Positions 17,662 to 27,402 of a DNA stretch of 64,000 nt are shown here, piece after piece (the stretch's first letter is position 1; each line of letters starts with the position of its first letter). The DNA lies in NCBI RefSeq assembly GCF_025449215.1, contig NZ_CP104900.1, positions 2,418,001-2,482,000 on the forward strand, read 5' to 3'. The DNA is from Shewanella seohaensis. Lineage in GTDB: Bacteria; Pseudomonadota; Gammaproteobacteria; Enterobacterales; Shewanellaceae. A program made the position numbers and the translations under genes. The notes under the pieces are model-generated. The model was not told where the DNA came from, made no database searches, and saw nothing but the letters and a program-made list of their open reading frames with translations.

Positions 17662-17889
17662 CTAGAGCAGGCTATTTCCTTGGGGCATGCTTGGGGTTGT
17701 GATGTCGGCTTTTAGCACTAAGACAATCAAAAAAATAACACCTAATAACGGAAACAATCCCAATACTGCGCCTAGCATCCCTGTGAGCTTAGGGTTCGTG
17801 GTCTTTTTGCGACCGAGCGAATAACTCAACATACCGAAAAACATCATGCTAGCTAAGAGCAATAGCAAAATCAGCGATACTATTGACAC
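17662..17889 (-). CDS. Small two-helix membrane protein
   Basis: A 75-residue protein with two hydrophobic segments (VSLILLLLLASMMFFGML and LGAVLGLFPLLGVIFLIVLV) separated by a basic loop SLGRKKTTNPK. No family is recognised. The start is GTG 17889, with AAGGA about 8 bases upstream, which supports a real gene. It stands alone in an otherwise non-coding 1.3-kb region between the cassette island and ggt. The inner membrane is the likely location; role unknown. Confidence 0.55.
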   Translation of the reverse strand: MSIVSLILLLLLASMMFFGMLSYSLGRKKTTNPKLTGMLGAVLGLFPLLGVIFLIVLVLKADITTPSMPQGNSLL

Positions 17890-18180
17890 AATAAATTCCT
17901 TTTCAATTTGTATGTTAGAGCTGGATACTATAGAGCGAGTTAATGCTGAGTCAATCCATTCCCCTCCAGAAAGACATTCAGTTACATTTTATCTTTTTCA
18001 TTGAGTAAACCACGTTAAAGCTAAACTCACTTTACCTGTTTGATGGCTTAGCATCTTCTGTTCAGCTTACAGTTTCGTGTTGGGATAGCGGTATTATCAT
18101 CTTGATATCGCGACCGTAGCTCGGTCGAAGATGGTAAAGACTGAATGGTGTGACTGGGCTAGGCTTTTATCTCAAAGAGT
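17890..18180. other. Intergenic region, no gene seen
   Basis: AT-rich sequence upstream of the small membrane protein gene and downstream of ggt. A short inverted repeat GACCG-TAGCT-CGGTC is present near 18111-18125. I see no coding sequence or recognisable RNA. Confidence 0.5.
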
Positions 18181-18182
18181 AA

Positions 18183-18218
18183 AAAGCCCTGCGTATACAG
18201 TGGTGTATATCAGGGCTT
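18183..18218 (-). terminator. Probable terminator of ggt
   Basis: AAGCCCTG (18183-18190) pairs with CAGGGCTT (18211-18218), with a further GTATAC/GTATAT inner pairing. Read on the minus strand, the stem is followed by a T-run (TTTTT). It lies about 145 bases beyond the ggt stop codon. Confidence 0.65.
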
Positions 18219-18362
18219 GTTGATGCTGCTGACTCTTCCTGAACGATTCATTTTCGCGGCTTAGCTTGAATGCTCAATATCGAGCAGCTTTGTGCTTAGC
18301 CTTATCACTCCAATCGATGGCTTCCTTGCCTTTATACATATCACTAGTATGCCGAACAGTGA

Positions 18363-20102
18363 TTAGTAACCGACGGCTTCGCTACCCGAATGGCGTGGGT
18401 CTGAGGCACCAAAAATCCCTTGGTCTGTCACCATGATGGATTGTGTGCTGCCCATGGCCGATTGCACTTTTACTTTATGGCCTTTAGCTTCGAGTAACGA
18501 AATGGTATCGCGGTTTAGGCTGCTTTCGACTCGCAGTTCATCGGGTAGCCATTGGTGGTGTACTCGCGCGGCATTGCTGGCTTCGGCAATGTTTAAGCCG
18601 TGATCAATCACATTCATAATGATTTGCAGCGTGGTGGTAATGATGCGTGAACCGCCAGGGCTACCCGTGACTAAGAAGGGTTTGCCGTCTTTCATCACTA
18701 TGGTGGGGCTCATTGAACTTAAAGGACGTTTATTACCTTCCACCGCGTTGGCATCGCCACCCACTAGGCCATAACCGTTAGGCGTGCCGGGTTTTGCGGA
18801 GAAATCATCCATTTCGTTATTGAGTAAAATGCCCGTACCTTTGGCGACTAAACCCGAGCCGTAGCTGAAGTTTAAGGTGTAAGTGTTAGACACCGCATTG
18901 CCCCATTTATCGACCACCGAGAAGTGGGTGGTTTGGTCACTCTCATAGGGCGCTAGATTGCCGGGTTTAATTTCGGTACTGGGCGTGGTTTTGTTTAGCG
19001 CAATTTGGCTGGCGATTTTTTGGGCGTAGTCCTTATTGGTTAACTGCTTGACGGGCACCTTATAAAAATCGGGATCGCCTAAGTATTCGCTGCGATCGGC
19101 GTAGGCATGCTTCATGGTTTCGGCCATCACATGAATGGTTTGCGCCGTGTTATGGCCAAATTGATCGATAGGGAACTGCTGCAGTACATTGAGCATCTCA
19201 ATAATGTGCACGCCGCCCGAGGATGGTGGTGGCATAGAAACTACGTCATATCCACGGTATTGACCGCGAACCGGTTCACGCTCGACGGCCTTGTAGTGTT
19301 GTAAATCTGCTAAGGTCATGATGCCGCCAGCGTCTTGCACGGCCTTAACCAGTTTCTCCGCAGTTTCACCTTCGTAGAACCCTTTAGTACCTTTCTCGGC
19401 GATAAGTTGCAGGGAGTGGGCGAGTTCTGGCTGTTTTAAAATATCATCCACTTGGTAGTCACGACCGTCGGCCTTATAGAAGATGGCTGCTGTGCTGGGC
19501 CATTGGCTCATACGGCGCTTTAAGCCTGCAAGGGATACCGCAAGATCTGGGGTCACGCTAATGCCTTCCTGTGCCATTTTGATGGCGGGCGCCGTGACTT
19601 GCGCCATGGTCATAGTGCCATATTTTTCAAGGGCTAAACTCATGCCCATCACAGTGCCGGGGACGCCGACAGCCAGGCCATGTTCACGGCTTAATTTAGT
19701 TACCGCATCGCCATTCTCATCGAGGAATATGTCTTTTTTCGCCTTTGATGGCGCCATTTCACGGTAATCGATGGCGATGGTTTTGTTTTCTTTGGCCAGA
19801 TGCACAAGCATAAAGCCACCGCCACCAATATTGCCCGCGCGGGGTAGAGTGACGGCTAAACTGAATGCGACCGCCACCGCAGCATCGACGGCATTACCGC
19901 CTTGCTTCAAAATTTCGATGCCAGTGCGGCTGGCCAGCGCTTCTTGGCTGGCGACCATACCATGTTTTGCCCATACGGGTTGTGCCGTGGCCATTTGGCT
20001 GAAAATTGAAGGCTCTTCGGCATGGAGAGTGGGCGAAGACAACAAAGGCAGTGCCATGGCGATGGCGAGAATAAGAGGTCTAAAAGTTCCTGCGCGGCGC
20101 AT
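18363..20102 (-). CDS. ggt: Gamma-glutamyltransferase
   Basis: A 579-residue periplasmic enzyme that hydrolyses glutathione and other gamma-glutamyl compounds or transfers the gamma-glutamyl group. The signal peptide is PLILAIAMALPLLSSPTLHA. The proenzyme is self-cleaved before the nucleophilic Thr in DQTTHFSVVD, giving large and small subunits; the PLSSMSPTIV and GSPGGSRI motifs that bind the gamma-glutamyl group are present. ATG 20102 is preferred over 20126 because AGGA is 7 bases upstream of it. Intact and of normal length. It probably serves recovery of Glu and Cys-Gly from glutathione. Monocistronic; divergent from the DUF482 gene. Confidence 0.93.
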   Translation of the reverse strand: MRRAGTFRPLILAIAMALPLLSSPTLHAEEPSIFSQMATAQPVWAKHGMVASQEALASRTGIEILKQGGNAVDAAVAVAFSLAVTLPRAGNIGGGGFMLVHLAKENKTIAIDYREMAPSKAKKDIFLDENGDAVTKLSREHGLAVGVPGTVMGMSLALEKYGTMTMAQVTAPAIKMAQEGISVTPDLAVSLAGLKRRMSQWPSTAAIFYKADGRDYQVDDILKQPELAHSLQLIAEKGTKGFYEGETAEKLVKAVQDAGGIMTLADLQHYKAVEREPVRGQYRGYDVVSMPPPSSGGVHIIEMLNVLQQFPIDQFGHNTAQTIHVMAETMKHAYADRSEYLGDPDFYKVPVKQLTNKDYAQKIASQIALNKTTPSTEIKPGNLAPYESDQTTHFSVVDKWGNAVSNTYTLNFSYGSGLVAKGTGILLNNEMDDFSAKPGTPNGYGLVGGDANAVEGNKRPLSSMSPTIVMKDGKPFLVTGSPGGSRIITTTLQIIMNVIDHGLNIAEASNAARVHHQWLPDELRVESSLNRDTISLLEAKGHKVKVQSAMGSTQSIMVTDQGIFGASDPRHSGSEAVGY

Positions 20103-20211
20103 ATTCAATCCTGAATTTATTTTCATTTTGGCTATGCAATGTGCCGAGAATTAGGCTTAATTGCAACCTTGGATCTTTGCTTAGTGTGTTTAACGGATAA
20201 GAATTCAACGA

Positions 20212-21477
20212 ATGAGACAACTGATATTGGCCTTTGCCAGCGTGGCGCAGAGTATTGACGCTAACAGCTGGGACCGATTGATAGGGACGGACAATCCCTT
20301 CTGCCAGCATGCCTATTTACTCAGCTTAGAGCAGAGCTTGTCAGCCTGTGCCGCGACGGGTTGGCGGCCACATCATTTAGGTGTGTTCGACGCAACTGGC
20401 AGTGAATTTGCACAAGAATTAGCACCAGATGCCATCATTATTAGCCAAAAAGATGCCGCAGATTTTATGGATTTACCCCTGCTAGCATTGATGCCGCTTT
20501 ATCAAAAATCGCACTCCTATGGTGAATACGTGTTTGATTGGGCATGGGCGCAGGCCTATGAGCGCCATGGTTTTGAATATTATCCTAAATTGTTAAATGC
20601 CATTCCGTTTACGCCGGTGCAGGGGCGGCGGTTGGGGCTATCGTCTACGCTTTTGGCAGCGGAAGCGCAGCAGCTAAGTCGCGCTGTATTTACGTGCTTA
20701 AATGAGCAATTAGTTAACGTGGATGCGCCTATGTCCTCTTGGCATTGCTTATTTGTCTCGCCTTCGCAGCAAGCGCTATTTGCTGAGGCATCCAATCACT
20801 CTTCCCTTAAGCGTCTAAGCACCCAGTTCCATTGGCATAATCGTGGCTATAAAGATTTTGAAGCCTTTTTAGCGGCGCTCACCTCCCGTAAGCGTAAAAA
20901 CATCCTTAAGGAGCGTGCCCAGTTACAGCCCTATGGCTTGCAATATGAGTTTGTCGCGGGAGCGGATATTAGCCGTCAGCAATGGCAGCATTTTATTGAA
21001 TGTTATCAATTAACCTACCTTAAGCGCTCCGGCCATCGTGGTTATTTAACCCCAACATTTTTTAACATGATTGCCGAGCGGTTGGCTGAGCAAATTGTCT
21101 TGCTCGTCGTAAGTGATGCGAAAGGGCAGATGTTAGCGGGCGCGCTGTATTTTACGGGCCGCAACGAGCAAGGACAGACATGTCTGTTTGGTCGTTATTG
21201 GGGCAGCATTGTCGAGCTTGAGGGATTACACTTTGAGGCCTGTTATTATCAGGGCATTGAATACTGTATCGCCCATGGGATTGATATCTTTGATGCCGGC
21301 GCTCAGGGCGAACATAAAGTGCTGCGCGGCTTCGAGCCTGTGGCGCTTTATTCTTACCACAATATTGCTCATCCCGACTTTAAGCGAGCCATAGCGCATT
21401 TTACCGAGGAGGAAGCTGCACAAATGGAAGTGTATATGCAGCAGATGCGCGAGGTGTTGCCCTATAAAAAGGGCTAA
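20212..21477 (+). CDS. GNAT/FemAB-like protein, DUF482 (COG3146)
   Basis: A 421-residue cytoplasmic protein of the DUF482 family with a GNAT-like acyltransferase fold, sometimes called a peptidogalycan biosynthesis protein. Diagnostic stretches are WRPHHLGVFDATG, LALMPLYQKSHSYGEYVFDW, AIPFTPVQGRR and the C-terminal FDAGAQGEHKVLRGFEP. The biochemical substrate is not established. ATG 20212 has GGATAAG upstream. It is transcribed away from ggt with a 109-base divergent promoter gap. Intact. Confidence 0.82.
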   Translation: MRQLILAFASVAQSIDANSWDRLIGTDNPFCQHAYLLSLEQSLSACAATGWRPHHLGVFDATGSEFAQELAPDAIIISQKDAADFMDLPLLALMPLYQKSHSYGEYVFDWAWAQAYERHGFEYYPKLLNAIPFTPVQGRRLGLSSTLLAAEAQQLSRAVFTCLNEQLVNVDAPMSSWHCLFVSPSQQALFAEASNHSSLKRLSTQFHWHNRGYKDFEAFLAALTSRKRKNILKERAQLQPYGLQYEFVAGADISRQQWQHFIECYQLTYLKRSGHRGYLTPTFFNMIAERLAEQIVLLVVSDAKGQMLAGALYFTGRNEQGQTCLFGRYWGSIVELEGLHFEACYYQGIEYCIAHGIDIFDAGAQGEHKVLRGFEPVALYSYHNIAHPDFKRAIAHFTEEEAAQMEVYMQQMREVLPYKKG

Positions 21478-21589
21478 TAACCACCATAAACGTAGAGCGT
21501 CACGTCAACAAATACGTTGGCGCGACGCGAATGGGTCTACACAAAATAGTGATGTACTAAGCACATATCACTCAAGACAGCATGTTTAA

Positions 21590-22213
21590 CTAGCTCACTG
21601 CTAACCAAATGCCAACGCCAATCATAAGACTGCCGGCGATACGATTTAGCCAACGAATATTATCGCCGCGACTTAAAAATATTCTCAGACTCTTACCGCC
21701 ACTGGCGTAGGCCAACATAGAAGTAAATTCTGTCACCATAATAATGCTAAGGAGAGCTAGGAGCTGCGGCGCAACCTCGCGCTCGGCATTAATAAATGGC
21801 GGTAGGAGTGACACCATAAACGCCCAACCTTTAGGGTTAGCAATGGCGGTAATAAACCCCTGTGAAATCAGCGTAAAGTTACTGGCTCTTGGGTTAGTGT
21901 TATCATCGCTGAGCATGGCCATCTTGCCTCGTGCGCGCCACATCTGCACGCCGATATAGCCTAAGTAAATGCCACCAACCCATTTAAATACCTGAAAAAC
22001 CTCAGGGTAGTTAAGCATGATACTCGCCACCCCCATGACCGCAGCGGTAGCGACCAAGGCAACCCCAACAAGCTCGCCGAGCATCATCCACAGGGTACGG
22101 CGCACACCAATGCTCATCCCAAGCGTCATGGCGAGCGTCATACACATCCCCGGGGTGATAGAAACAAAGAAAAAGGTCGGGATAAACACTGCGAGTAAGG
22201 CAAAATCTGGCAT
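21590..22213 (-). CDS. LysE/RhtB-family amino-acid exporter
   Basis: A 207-residue inner-membrane exporter with six helices. The N-terminal FIPTFFFVSITPGMCMTLAM motif is typical of LysE/RhtB translocators, as is the FKWVGGIYLGYIGVQMWRAR segment and GFITAIANPKGWAFMVSLLP. It probably exports amino acids or homoserine-lactone-like compounds; the substrate cannot be inferred. It is convergent with the DUF482 gene. Intact and of family-typical length. Confidence 0.88.
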   Translation of the reverse strand: MPDFALLAVFIPTFFFVSITPGMCMTLAMTLGMSIGVRRTLWMMLGELVGVALVATAAVMGVASIMLNYPEVFQVFKWVGGIYLGYIGVQMWRARGKMAMLSDDNTNPRASNFTLISQGFITAIANPKGWAFMVSLLPPFINAEREVAPQLLALLSIIMVTEFTSMLAYASGGKSLRIFLSRGDNIRWLNRIAGSLMIGVGIWLAVS

Positions 22214-22524
22214 GGTCTAAACGGTCTACTAGAAGAGTGAAGGAACGCTAGTGTAATGAAAATGAGAGAGTTAGCCAATCGGCTAAATCGCACTCTGGTA
22301 AAATCGAACTCAGGCAAAATCGCTGATTCGCCCCTGCGTCCTGCGACATCGGTCTGAATGAGCGGGGCTAATTTTCATCGTGTGTGGAGGCATTGTTTGC
22401 TGACGTTAGCTTGGTTGGATGTAAAACCGTACAACAATTGATGCAAAAAAAGCATCGGATTTGTTGTTGCGCTTGAATTATTGATAGTCGATTGTTAGGG
22501 TTGCGTCATTATAACAAGGGTTAA
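22214..22524. other. Divergent intergenic region, no gene seen
   Basis: About 310 bases between the divergently read exporter and acetyltransferase genes. A short inverted element with ATGCAAAAAAAGCAT occurs near 22440-22454. No coding sequence or known RNA is recognised; promoters for both genes should be here. Confidence 0.5.
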
Positions 22525-23100
22525 ATGTTGAACTTAGATGACAGAAAAGCAAAAAATGTTGGCGGGGAAGCCTATCAAGCCTCCGATGAAACCTTAGTCG
22601 CCGAAAGAATGCGAGCTAAATTACTCTGTCATCGATTTAATCATGCCGATCCCACCCAGCTTGAGGCGCGCATGGCCCACTTGCGTGAGCTACTCAATGT
22701 GCCTAGCTGTGCTCATATCGAGCCTAACTTCTTTTGTGATTACGGTTATAACATCCAAATTGGCCAGCAATTTTATGCGAATCACAACCTAACCATACTC
22801 GACGTTTGTCAGGTCACGATTGGCAACCATGTGATGTTTGGGCCCAATGTACTGATTTCTACCGCGACCCATCCTATTGACCCCATTGCTCGTCTTACAA
22901 CAGAATTTGGTAAGCCTATTCATATTGGTCACCATGTGTGGCTCGGCGGTAATGTCAGTGTATTGCCCGGTGTCACCATTGGCGATAACTGCGTGATTGG
23001 CGCGGGCAGTGTGGTGAATAAAGATATTCCAGCCAATAGTGTGGCTGTGGGTAATCCTTGTAGGGTGATTAAGCAAATCACTACACCTAACGCGGACTAA
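22525..23100 (+). CDS. maa: Maltose/galactoside O-acetyltransferase-like hexapeptide enzyme
   Basis: A 191-residue left-handed beta-helix acetyltransferase. The N-terminal Mac domain (GEAYQASDETLVAERMRAK) precedes the hexapeptide repeats, with the catalytic His in STATHPIDP and the GKPIHIGHHVWLGGNVSVLP run. It acetylates sugars such as glucose or maltose with acetyl-CoA, probably for detoxification. ATG 22525 follows AAGGG at short spacing. Intact; monocistronic. Confidence 0.88.
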   Translation: MLNLDDRKAKNVGGEAYQASDETLVAERMRAKLLCHRFNHADPTQLEARMAHLRELLNVPSCAHIEPNFFCDYGYNIQIGQQFYANHNLTILDVCQVTIGNHVMFGPNVLISTATHPIDPIARLTTEFGKPIHIGHHVWLGGNVSVLPGVTIGDNCVIGAGSVVNKDIPANSVAVGNPCRVIKQITTPNAD

Positions 23101-23276
23101 AGCTCAATCGTACTGGTTTTAGGTCGCAGGGCTTTTGGTCGCTGAGGTTAAAGCCTCGCCGAGTTTATATGTAAACTTGGTTATACTGCCATTTAATGCA
23201 CATGGCATAAGCTTTATAGCGACCCAATAAACCGTTTAATTTTATCGCGTTAGCGCTCTTTGAGGTTGATTACCGA

Positions 23277-24680
23277 TTGAAGACACTTTTTTCGCCTTTA
23301 TTGCCAGCAAGACAAAGCCATATCGCACTGCTGTGCGCAGGCATTATCTACTGGCTAACCGGCGCCTTAGGCCAAACGTTATTTAGCTTGCAACCTGAGA
23401 ATATCACCTTGATTTGGCTGCCCTCCGGCATTGCCTTGGTGATGTTACTCATGTGGGGGCGTAAGGCATTGATGCTGATATTCCTCGGCAGTTTTACTTT
23501 GAATTTTCAAGGCATGTTGCAACAGGATTCTCTCGGTCTTTCGCTGCTGCATACTTCGATTGCCGCGTTAAGCGATATGCTCGCGCCTGCGATGTCGATG
23601 TTGTTACTCAGACGCTTCTTGCCACAGGGTACGGGAAGTGCGAATGACTTGATGAAGTTTGTGGTGGTCGCAGGCATCATCCCCATTTTCGGCTCCAGCG
23701 CATTGTTATCCGCTAACTTAGTGTTTGGCGGTTATATTTTGCCCAGCGCGTTTTGGAGTATGGGGCAAATGTTTTTCTTTGCCGATATTCTGGGAATCGT
23801 GTTGGTGTATCAGCTGTATGCAGGATGGGTGGAACCCAATGCGCTAAGCATAGCCAAAACCCGCCATATCCTTCTGCCCTTGATTGGCTTGCCACTGTTT
23901 TGTTTGGTTGGGGTTAAGTTCGATCTGGGCTGGTTATTTTATGTGATCCCGCCGCTATTGGTTGTGCTCTCCTTTGAGGTCACGCGTTTTTACCTCGCGC
24001 TGTTTAGCAGCGCCTCCATGCTGTTTATGATTTTAGCGACAGCCCAGGGCTATGGTCCGTTTATCAATGCCACGCCGTATCAAACCAATGCGGAGATGAT
24101 GGCTTTTGTGTTGTCATCGGCATTAACCATTTTTGGGGTGTCGTTACAGCGGGCACAACTGCGCCGAACCGAGAGAGATAAGCAGACCGCGGTGCAAGAG
24201 GCGCTCTACGATCCCTTGTCGGGGCTACTGAATCGCCGCGGCTTTATGCCACAGCTGGCAAATCTTAACGGCCCGACAGTGCGTTATTCGGTCGCTATGT
24301 TGGATCTCGATAACTTTAAGATGATTAACGACACCTATGGTCACAGTGTGGGCGATAGGGTTATTCAGCTGTTGGCCCAGTTGATACACAATCATAGCCG
24401 TAGCCAAGATATTGCCGCGCGCCTAGGCGGTGAAGAGTTCGCCCTTGTGCTTAGGGATATTGATGCTGAGCAGGTGTATCCGGTGCTTGAGCGTATTCGA
24501 AAATCCTTTGCAGAGATGTCGATAGCGGCCGAGGAGCACACAATTTACTGCACTGTGAGCATTGGTTGGGTGGAGTATCAGCAAGGTATCGCTGGCGAGT
24601 CGTTGCTGCATTTGGCGGATAAGGCTTTGTATCAAGCCAAGGCACAGGGCAAAAACACGATTGTAAAGTATCAGACTTAA
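23277..24680 (+). CDS. MASE1-GGDEF diguanylate cyclase
   Basis: A 467-residue inner-membrane signalling enzyme. Residues 1-300 form a MASE1-type sensor with about eight helices (LICAGIIYWLTGALG-like start, TLIWLPSGIALVMLL). The C-terminal GGDEF domain starts at DPLSGLLNRRGF, includes MLDLDNFKMINDTYGH and the active RLGGEEFALV motif, with an RxxD inhibitory site (RSQD) five residues before it. It should make cyclic di-GMP and be product-inhibited. The start is TTG 23277; an ATG start is not available without losing the first helix. The signal sensed by MASE1 is unknown. Confidence 0.88.
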   Translation: MKTLFSPLLPARQSHIALLCAGIIYWLTGALGQTLFSLQPENITLIWLPSGIALVMLLMWGRKALMLIFLGSFTLNFQGMLQQDSLGLSLLHTSIAALSDMLAPAMSMLLLRRFLPQGTGSANDLMKFVVVAGIIPIFGSSALLSANLVFGGYILPSAFWSMGQMFFFADILGIVLVYQLYAGWVEPNALSIAKTRHILLPLIGLPLFCLVGVKFDLGWLFYVIPPLLVVLSFEVTRFYLALFSSASMLFMILATAQGYGPFINATPYQTNAEMMAFVLSSALTIFGVSLQRAQLRRTERDKQTAVQEALYDPLSGLLNRRGFMPQLANLNGPTVRYSVAMLDLDNFKMINDTYGHSVGDRVIQLLAQLIHNHSRSQDIAARLGGEEFALVLRDIDAEQVYPVLERIRKSFAEMSIAAEEHTIYCTVSIGWVEYQQGIAGESLLHLADKALYQAKAQGKNTIVKYQT

Positions 24681-24820
24681 GGACCACACCAAGAGGCTTT
24701 GTTCGAAAGTGCGATGCTCAAGCGTACCGTCAAGGGGCGATACTCAAAAGACCATGTTGAAAGACAATAATCGAAAGGCCAGACCGGAAGCGTGACAAAC
24801 AACAAGTGAGAATTGGACAT

Positions 24821-24853
24821 AAAAAAACGGTACGCAGTGCGTACCGTTTTTTC
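24821..24853. terminator. Bidirectional terminator after hppD
   Basis: AAAAAACGGTACGC pairs with GCGTACCGTTTTTT around AGT, a near-perfect palindrome. It ends the minus-strand hmgA-hppD transcript and can also stop transcription from the cyclase gene. Confidence 0.88.
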
Positions 24854-24874
24854 TTATAACATTAATGGTCGCGA

Positions 24875-25915
24875 TTACAGCACGCCGCGGCGCATTTGGT
24901 CACGTTCAATCGATTGGAACAGGGCGGTGAAGTTACCTTCACCAAAACCTAAGTTGTTCTTACGTTGAATGATTTCGATAAAGATCGGGCCAAACAGGTT
25001 TTTAGTGAAGATCTGCAATAAATAGCCTGACTCGTCGCCATCCACCAAAATTTGGTGATGCTTGATACGCTCACGGTTTTCGGTAACTTGTGGGACTTTA
25101 TCGAAAATGGTGTCGTAATATTCAGGAATAATATCCAAGCATTGAATCGAGCTACCTTCCATCGCATCTAAGGATTTAACGATATCACGGCTTCTAAAGG
25201 CTAAGTGTTGTACGCCTGGACCGTTGTATTCCTTCAGGTATTCATCGATTTGGTTCTTATCGTTGCCTTTACCTTCGTTAATTGGGATACAGAAGCTGCC
25301 ATCGGGTGAGCGCAGGGCGTAAGACACCAGTGCGGTTTGTACGCCGCTGATGTCGAAGTAGCGCACTTCGGTAAAACCAAAGATGTTTTTGTAGAAGTTA
25401 GCCCAATGTTCCATGGTGCCTTTGTAGACGTTATTGGTTAAATGGTCTACTTCGACAAAGCCTTTCTCTTGGGTGATCACAGGCTCACTTAAGTCTTCAA
25501 AGTCAGTTGCATAGATATTGTTGTCGGCACCGAAGGTGTCGATAAAATAAATTAAGCTGTCACCAATACCATAAATGGCTGGATAAGGTAGATCCTTGGC
25601 CGAATCGGCTACGGCTTTGGCGCCGCGCTCTACCGCCACACGGTGAGCAAAGCTGGCATCTTCTACGCGCCAGCCCATAGAGCTAATGGCTGGGCCGTGT
25701 GATTTGGCAAATTCTGCCGAAAATCCTTCGCGCTCGTTGTTAAGCAGGAAGTTAATGTCATTTTGTTTGTAGTACAAAATGTCTTTATTCTTGGCTTTTT
25801 TCAGCAGTGAAAAACCAAAGTCGATAAACACTTTGTGCATAAAATCGCTGTCGGGGCTGGCAAATTCGGTAAATTCGATACCGAGTAAGCCCAGTGGATT
25901 GAGTTCGCTTGCCAT
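24875..25915 (-). CDS. hppD: 4-hydroxyphenylpyruvate dioxygenase
   Basis: Converts 4-hydroxyphenylpyruvate, O2 to homogentisate and CO2 in tyrosine catabolism. The 346-residue protein opens NPLGLLGIEFTEFASPD and carries the non-haem iron ligands in VDHLTNNV (His), VQHLAFRS (His) and LLQIFTKNLFGPIFIEIIQR (Glu). It is the second gene of a minus-strand pair, 113 bases after hmgA. Without later steps, homogentisate oxidises to pyomelanin, but hmgA is intact here. Known for melanin formation in Shewanella. Intact. Confidence 0.96.
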   Translation of the reverse strand: MASELNPLGLLGIEFTEFASPDSDFMHKVFIDFGFSLLKKAKNKDILYYKQNDINFLLNNEREGFSAEFAKSHGPAISSMGWRVEDASFAHRVAVERGAKAVADSAKDLPYPAIYGIGDSLIYFIDTFGADNNIYATDFEDLSEPVITQEKGFVEVDHLTNNVYKGTMEHWANFYKNIFGFTEVRYFDISGVQTALVSYALRSPDGSFCIPINEGKGNDKNQIDEYLKEYNGPGVQHLAFRSRDIVKSLDAMEGSSIQCLDIIPEYYDTIFDKVPQVTENRERIKHHQILVDGDESGYLLQIFTKNLFGPIFIEIIQRKNNLGFGEGNFTALFQSIERDQMRRGVL

Positions 25916-26028
25916 GATCTGTTCCTCTTGATTAATTCAACACGCAGTCACTCTTTTTGCCTTGTTCGCTGTGGTGACTTACGGCTAGTAGGCTTAGTTA
26001 AGCCATTCACTTATGCTGCGGTGCAGCG

Positions 26029-27189
26029 TTAGTTTTCTAGCCAAGAGCGGTTGTAGTCTTTACTCATGCAATTTTGCACATGTTCGGTTAATTTCAGTGG
26101 GGCGAAGGTGTCCACCATCACTGCATATTCATAGGTTTCTTTTTTACCAATCGAGGCTTCGGTGCGGCCGGGTTGTGGGCCGTGCGCTACCCCTTTTTGA
26201 TGTAGGGTGATGTAACCTGCTTCAATCCCTGTACGACTCATAAAGTCACCGTCGACGTAGTACAGCACTTCATCACTATCAATATTGTTGTGATAGTAAG
26301 GCGCAGGAATGGCACGCTCGTGGAAGTCATAAGGACGCGGCACAAAGTTACACACCACAAAGTTGTGGGCGGTAAACACTAAGTGGTCTGAAGGCGGTAA
26401 GTGAATTTTGCCGACTTTAGGTGCGTATTCGGTAATGTTAAATGCCCAGGGGTAAACACAGCCGTCCCAACCCACAAGGTCAAAGGGATGCCACTCTAAG
26501 GTGGTCAGTTGGTACTTATCACCAAATTTACACACCAGCGGGAAGGCGCCACGTTCAACCACGGCATCTTGCAATACGGGCGTGCGCAGATCGCGTTCAC
26601 AATAGGGGGCAGACTCGAGTAACTGACCGTATTCATTACGGAAATGTTTTGGCACTTCCACCATTGAAAAGGCTTCAATCACAAATAAGCGCACATTACT
26701 GTAATCGTTGAATTTGAGCTGATGTGTGGTGCCGCGTGGGATCACTAAGTAGTCCCATTTCTTGATCTCTAGAGTGCCATATTCACTGTAGAGCGTACCT
26801 TCACCTTCATGTACAAACACCACTTCATCGGCGTAGGCATTGCGGTAAAACTCCGGCGTGTCTTGAGTCACTTTTGCGGTATAAATGGCCACATCATTGT
26901 TATAAAAGATTTTGTTGCGGGCGCTAAAGAAGTTGCCTTCGCGATCGGCCGTGCGAGAGTCTAATTTATAGTTTTGGACTAATGAATCTTCCCATTGGGC
27001 ACCGTGACCGAGGCGGTAGGGCGCCACTTCCAATGCCTTAGTCGGCATATTGTGGTGATATTTATTCGAGTAAATATTGGAAAAACCATAGGTTGAAAAC
27101 AGCTCCTCACGGTATAGCTCGCCGTTTTCTTTCTCAAATGCGATATGGCGCTTATGGGGGACTTGGCCTTGTTTCACATAAAATGGCAT
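26029..27189 (-). CDS. hmgA: Homogentisate 1,2-dioxygenase
   Basis: Opens the ring of homogentisate to maleylacetoacetate. The 386-residue cupin-like enzyme starts MPFYVKQGQVPHKRHIAFEK and contains FVHEGEGTLYSEYG and the iron-binding region PYYHNNIDSDEVLYYVDGDF and HQKGVAHGPQPG. It is the short bacterial type. First gene of the hmgA-hppD pair; its promoter is in the 213-base gap shared with the divergent LysR gene. Maleylacetoacetate isomerase and fumarylacetoacetase are not in this window. Confidence 0.94.
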   Translation of the reverse strand: MPFYVKQGQVPHKRHIAFEKENGELYREELFSTYGFSNIYSNKYHHNMPTKALEVAPYRLGHGAQWEDSLVQNYKLDSRTADREGNFFSARNKIFYNNDVAIYTAKVTQDTPEFYRNAYADEVVFVHEGEGTLYSEYGTLEIKKWDYLVIPRGTTHQLKFNDYSNVRLFVIEAFSMVEVPKHFRNEYGQLLESAPYCERDLRTPVLQDAVVERGAFPLVCKFGDKYQLTTLEWHPFDLVGWDGCVYPWAFNITEYAPKVGKIHLPPSDHLVFTAHNFVVCNFVPRPYDFHERAIPAPYYHNNIDSDEVLYYVDGDFMSRTGIEAGYITLHQKGVAHGPQPGRTEASIGKKETYEYAVMVDTFAPLKLTEHVQNCMSKDYNRSWLEN

Positions 27190-27402
27190 GGTGATTCCTT
27201 CAAAGTTACGCTGCAGGCTTGCCTACACCGCGAGTCGTTATGCTGCAAGTTGCATTAGTGTGATCTTCTTATCAATTTAGTTGCTTGAATGAACAAAAAA
27301 AGAATAATAAATCTGTTATCTCAATCTAAAAATTAGATGGTATTAACTGCTTTACGCTTCGTAGCGTTTCCGTGACATGTTAATGAAAGCTTAGGAGTCC
27401 CC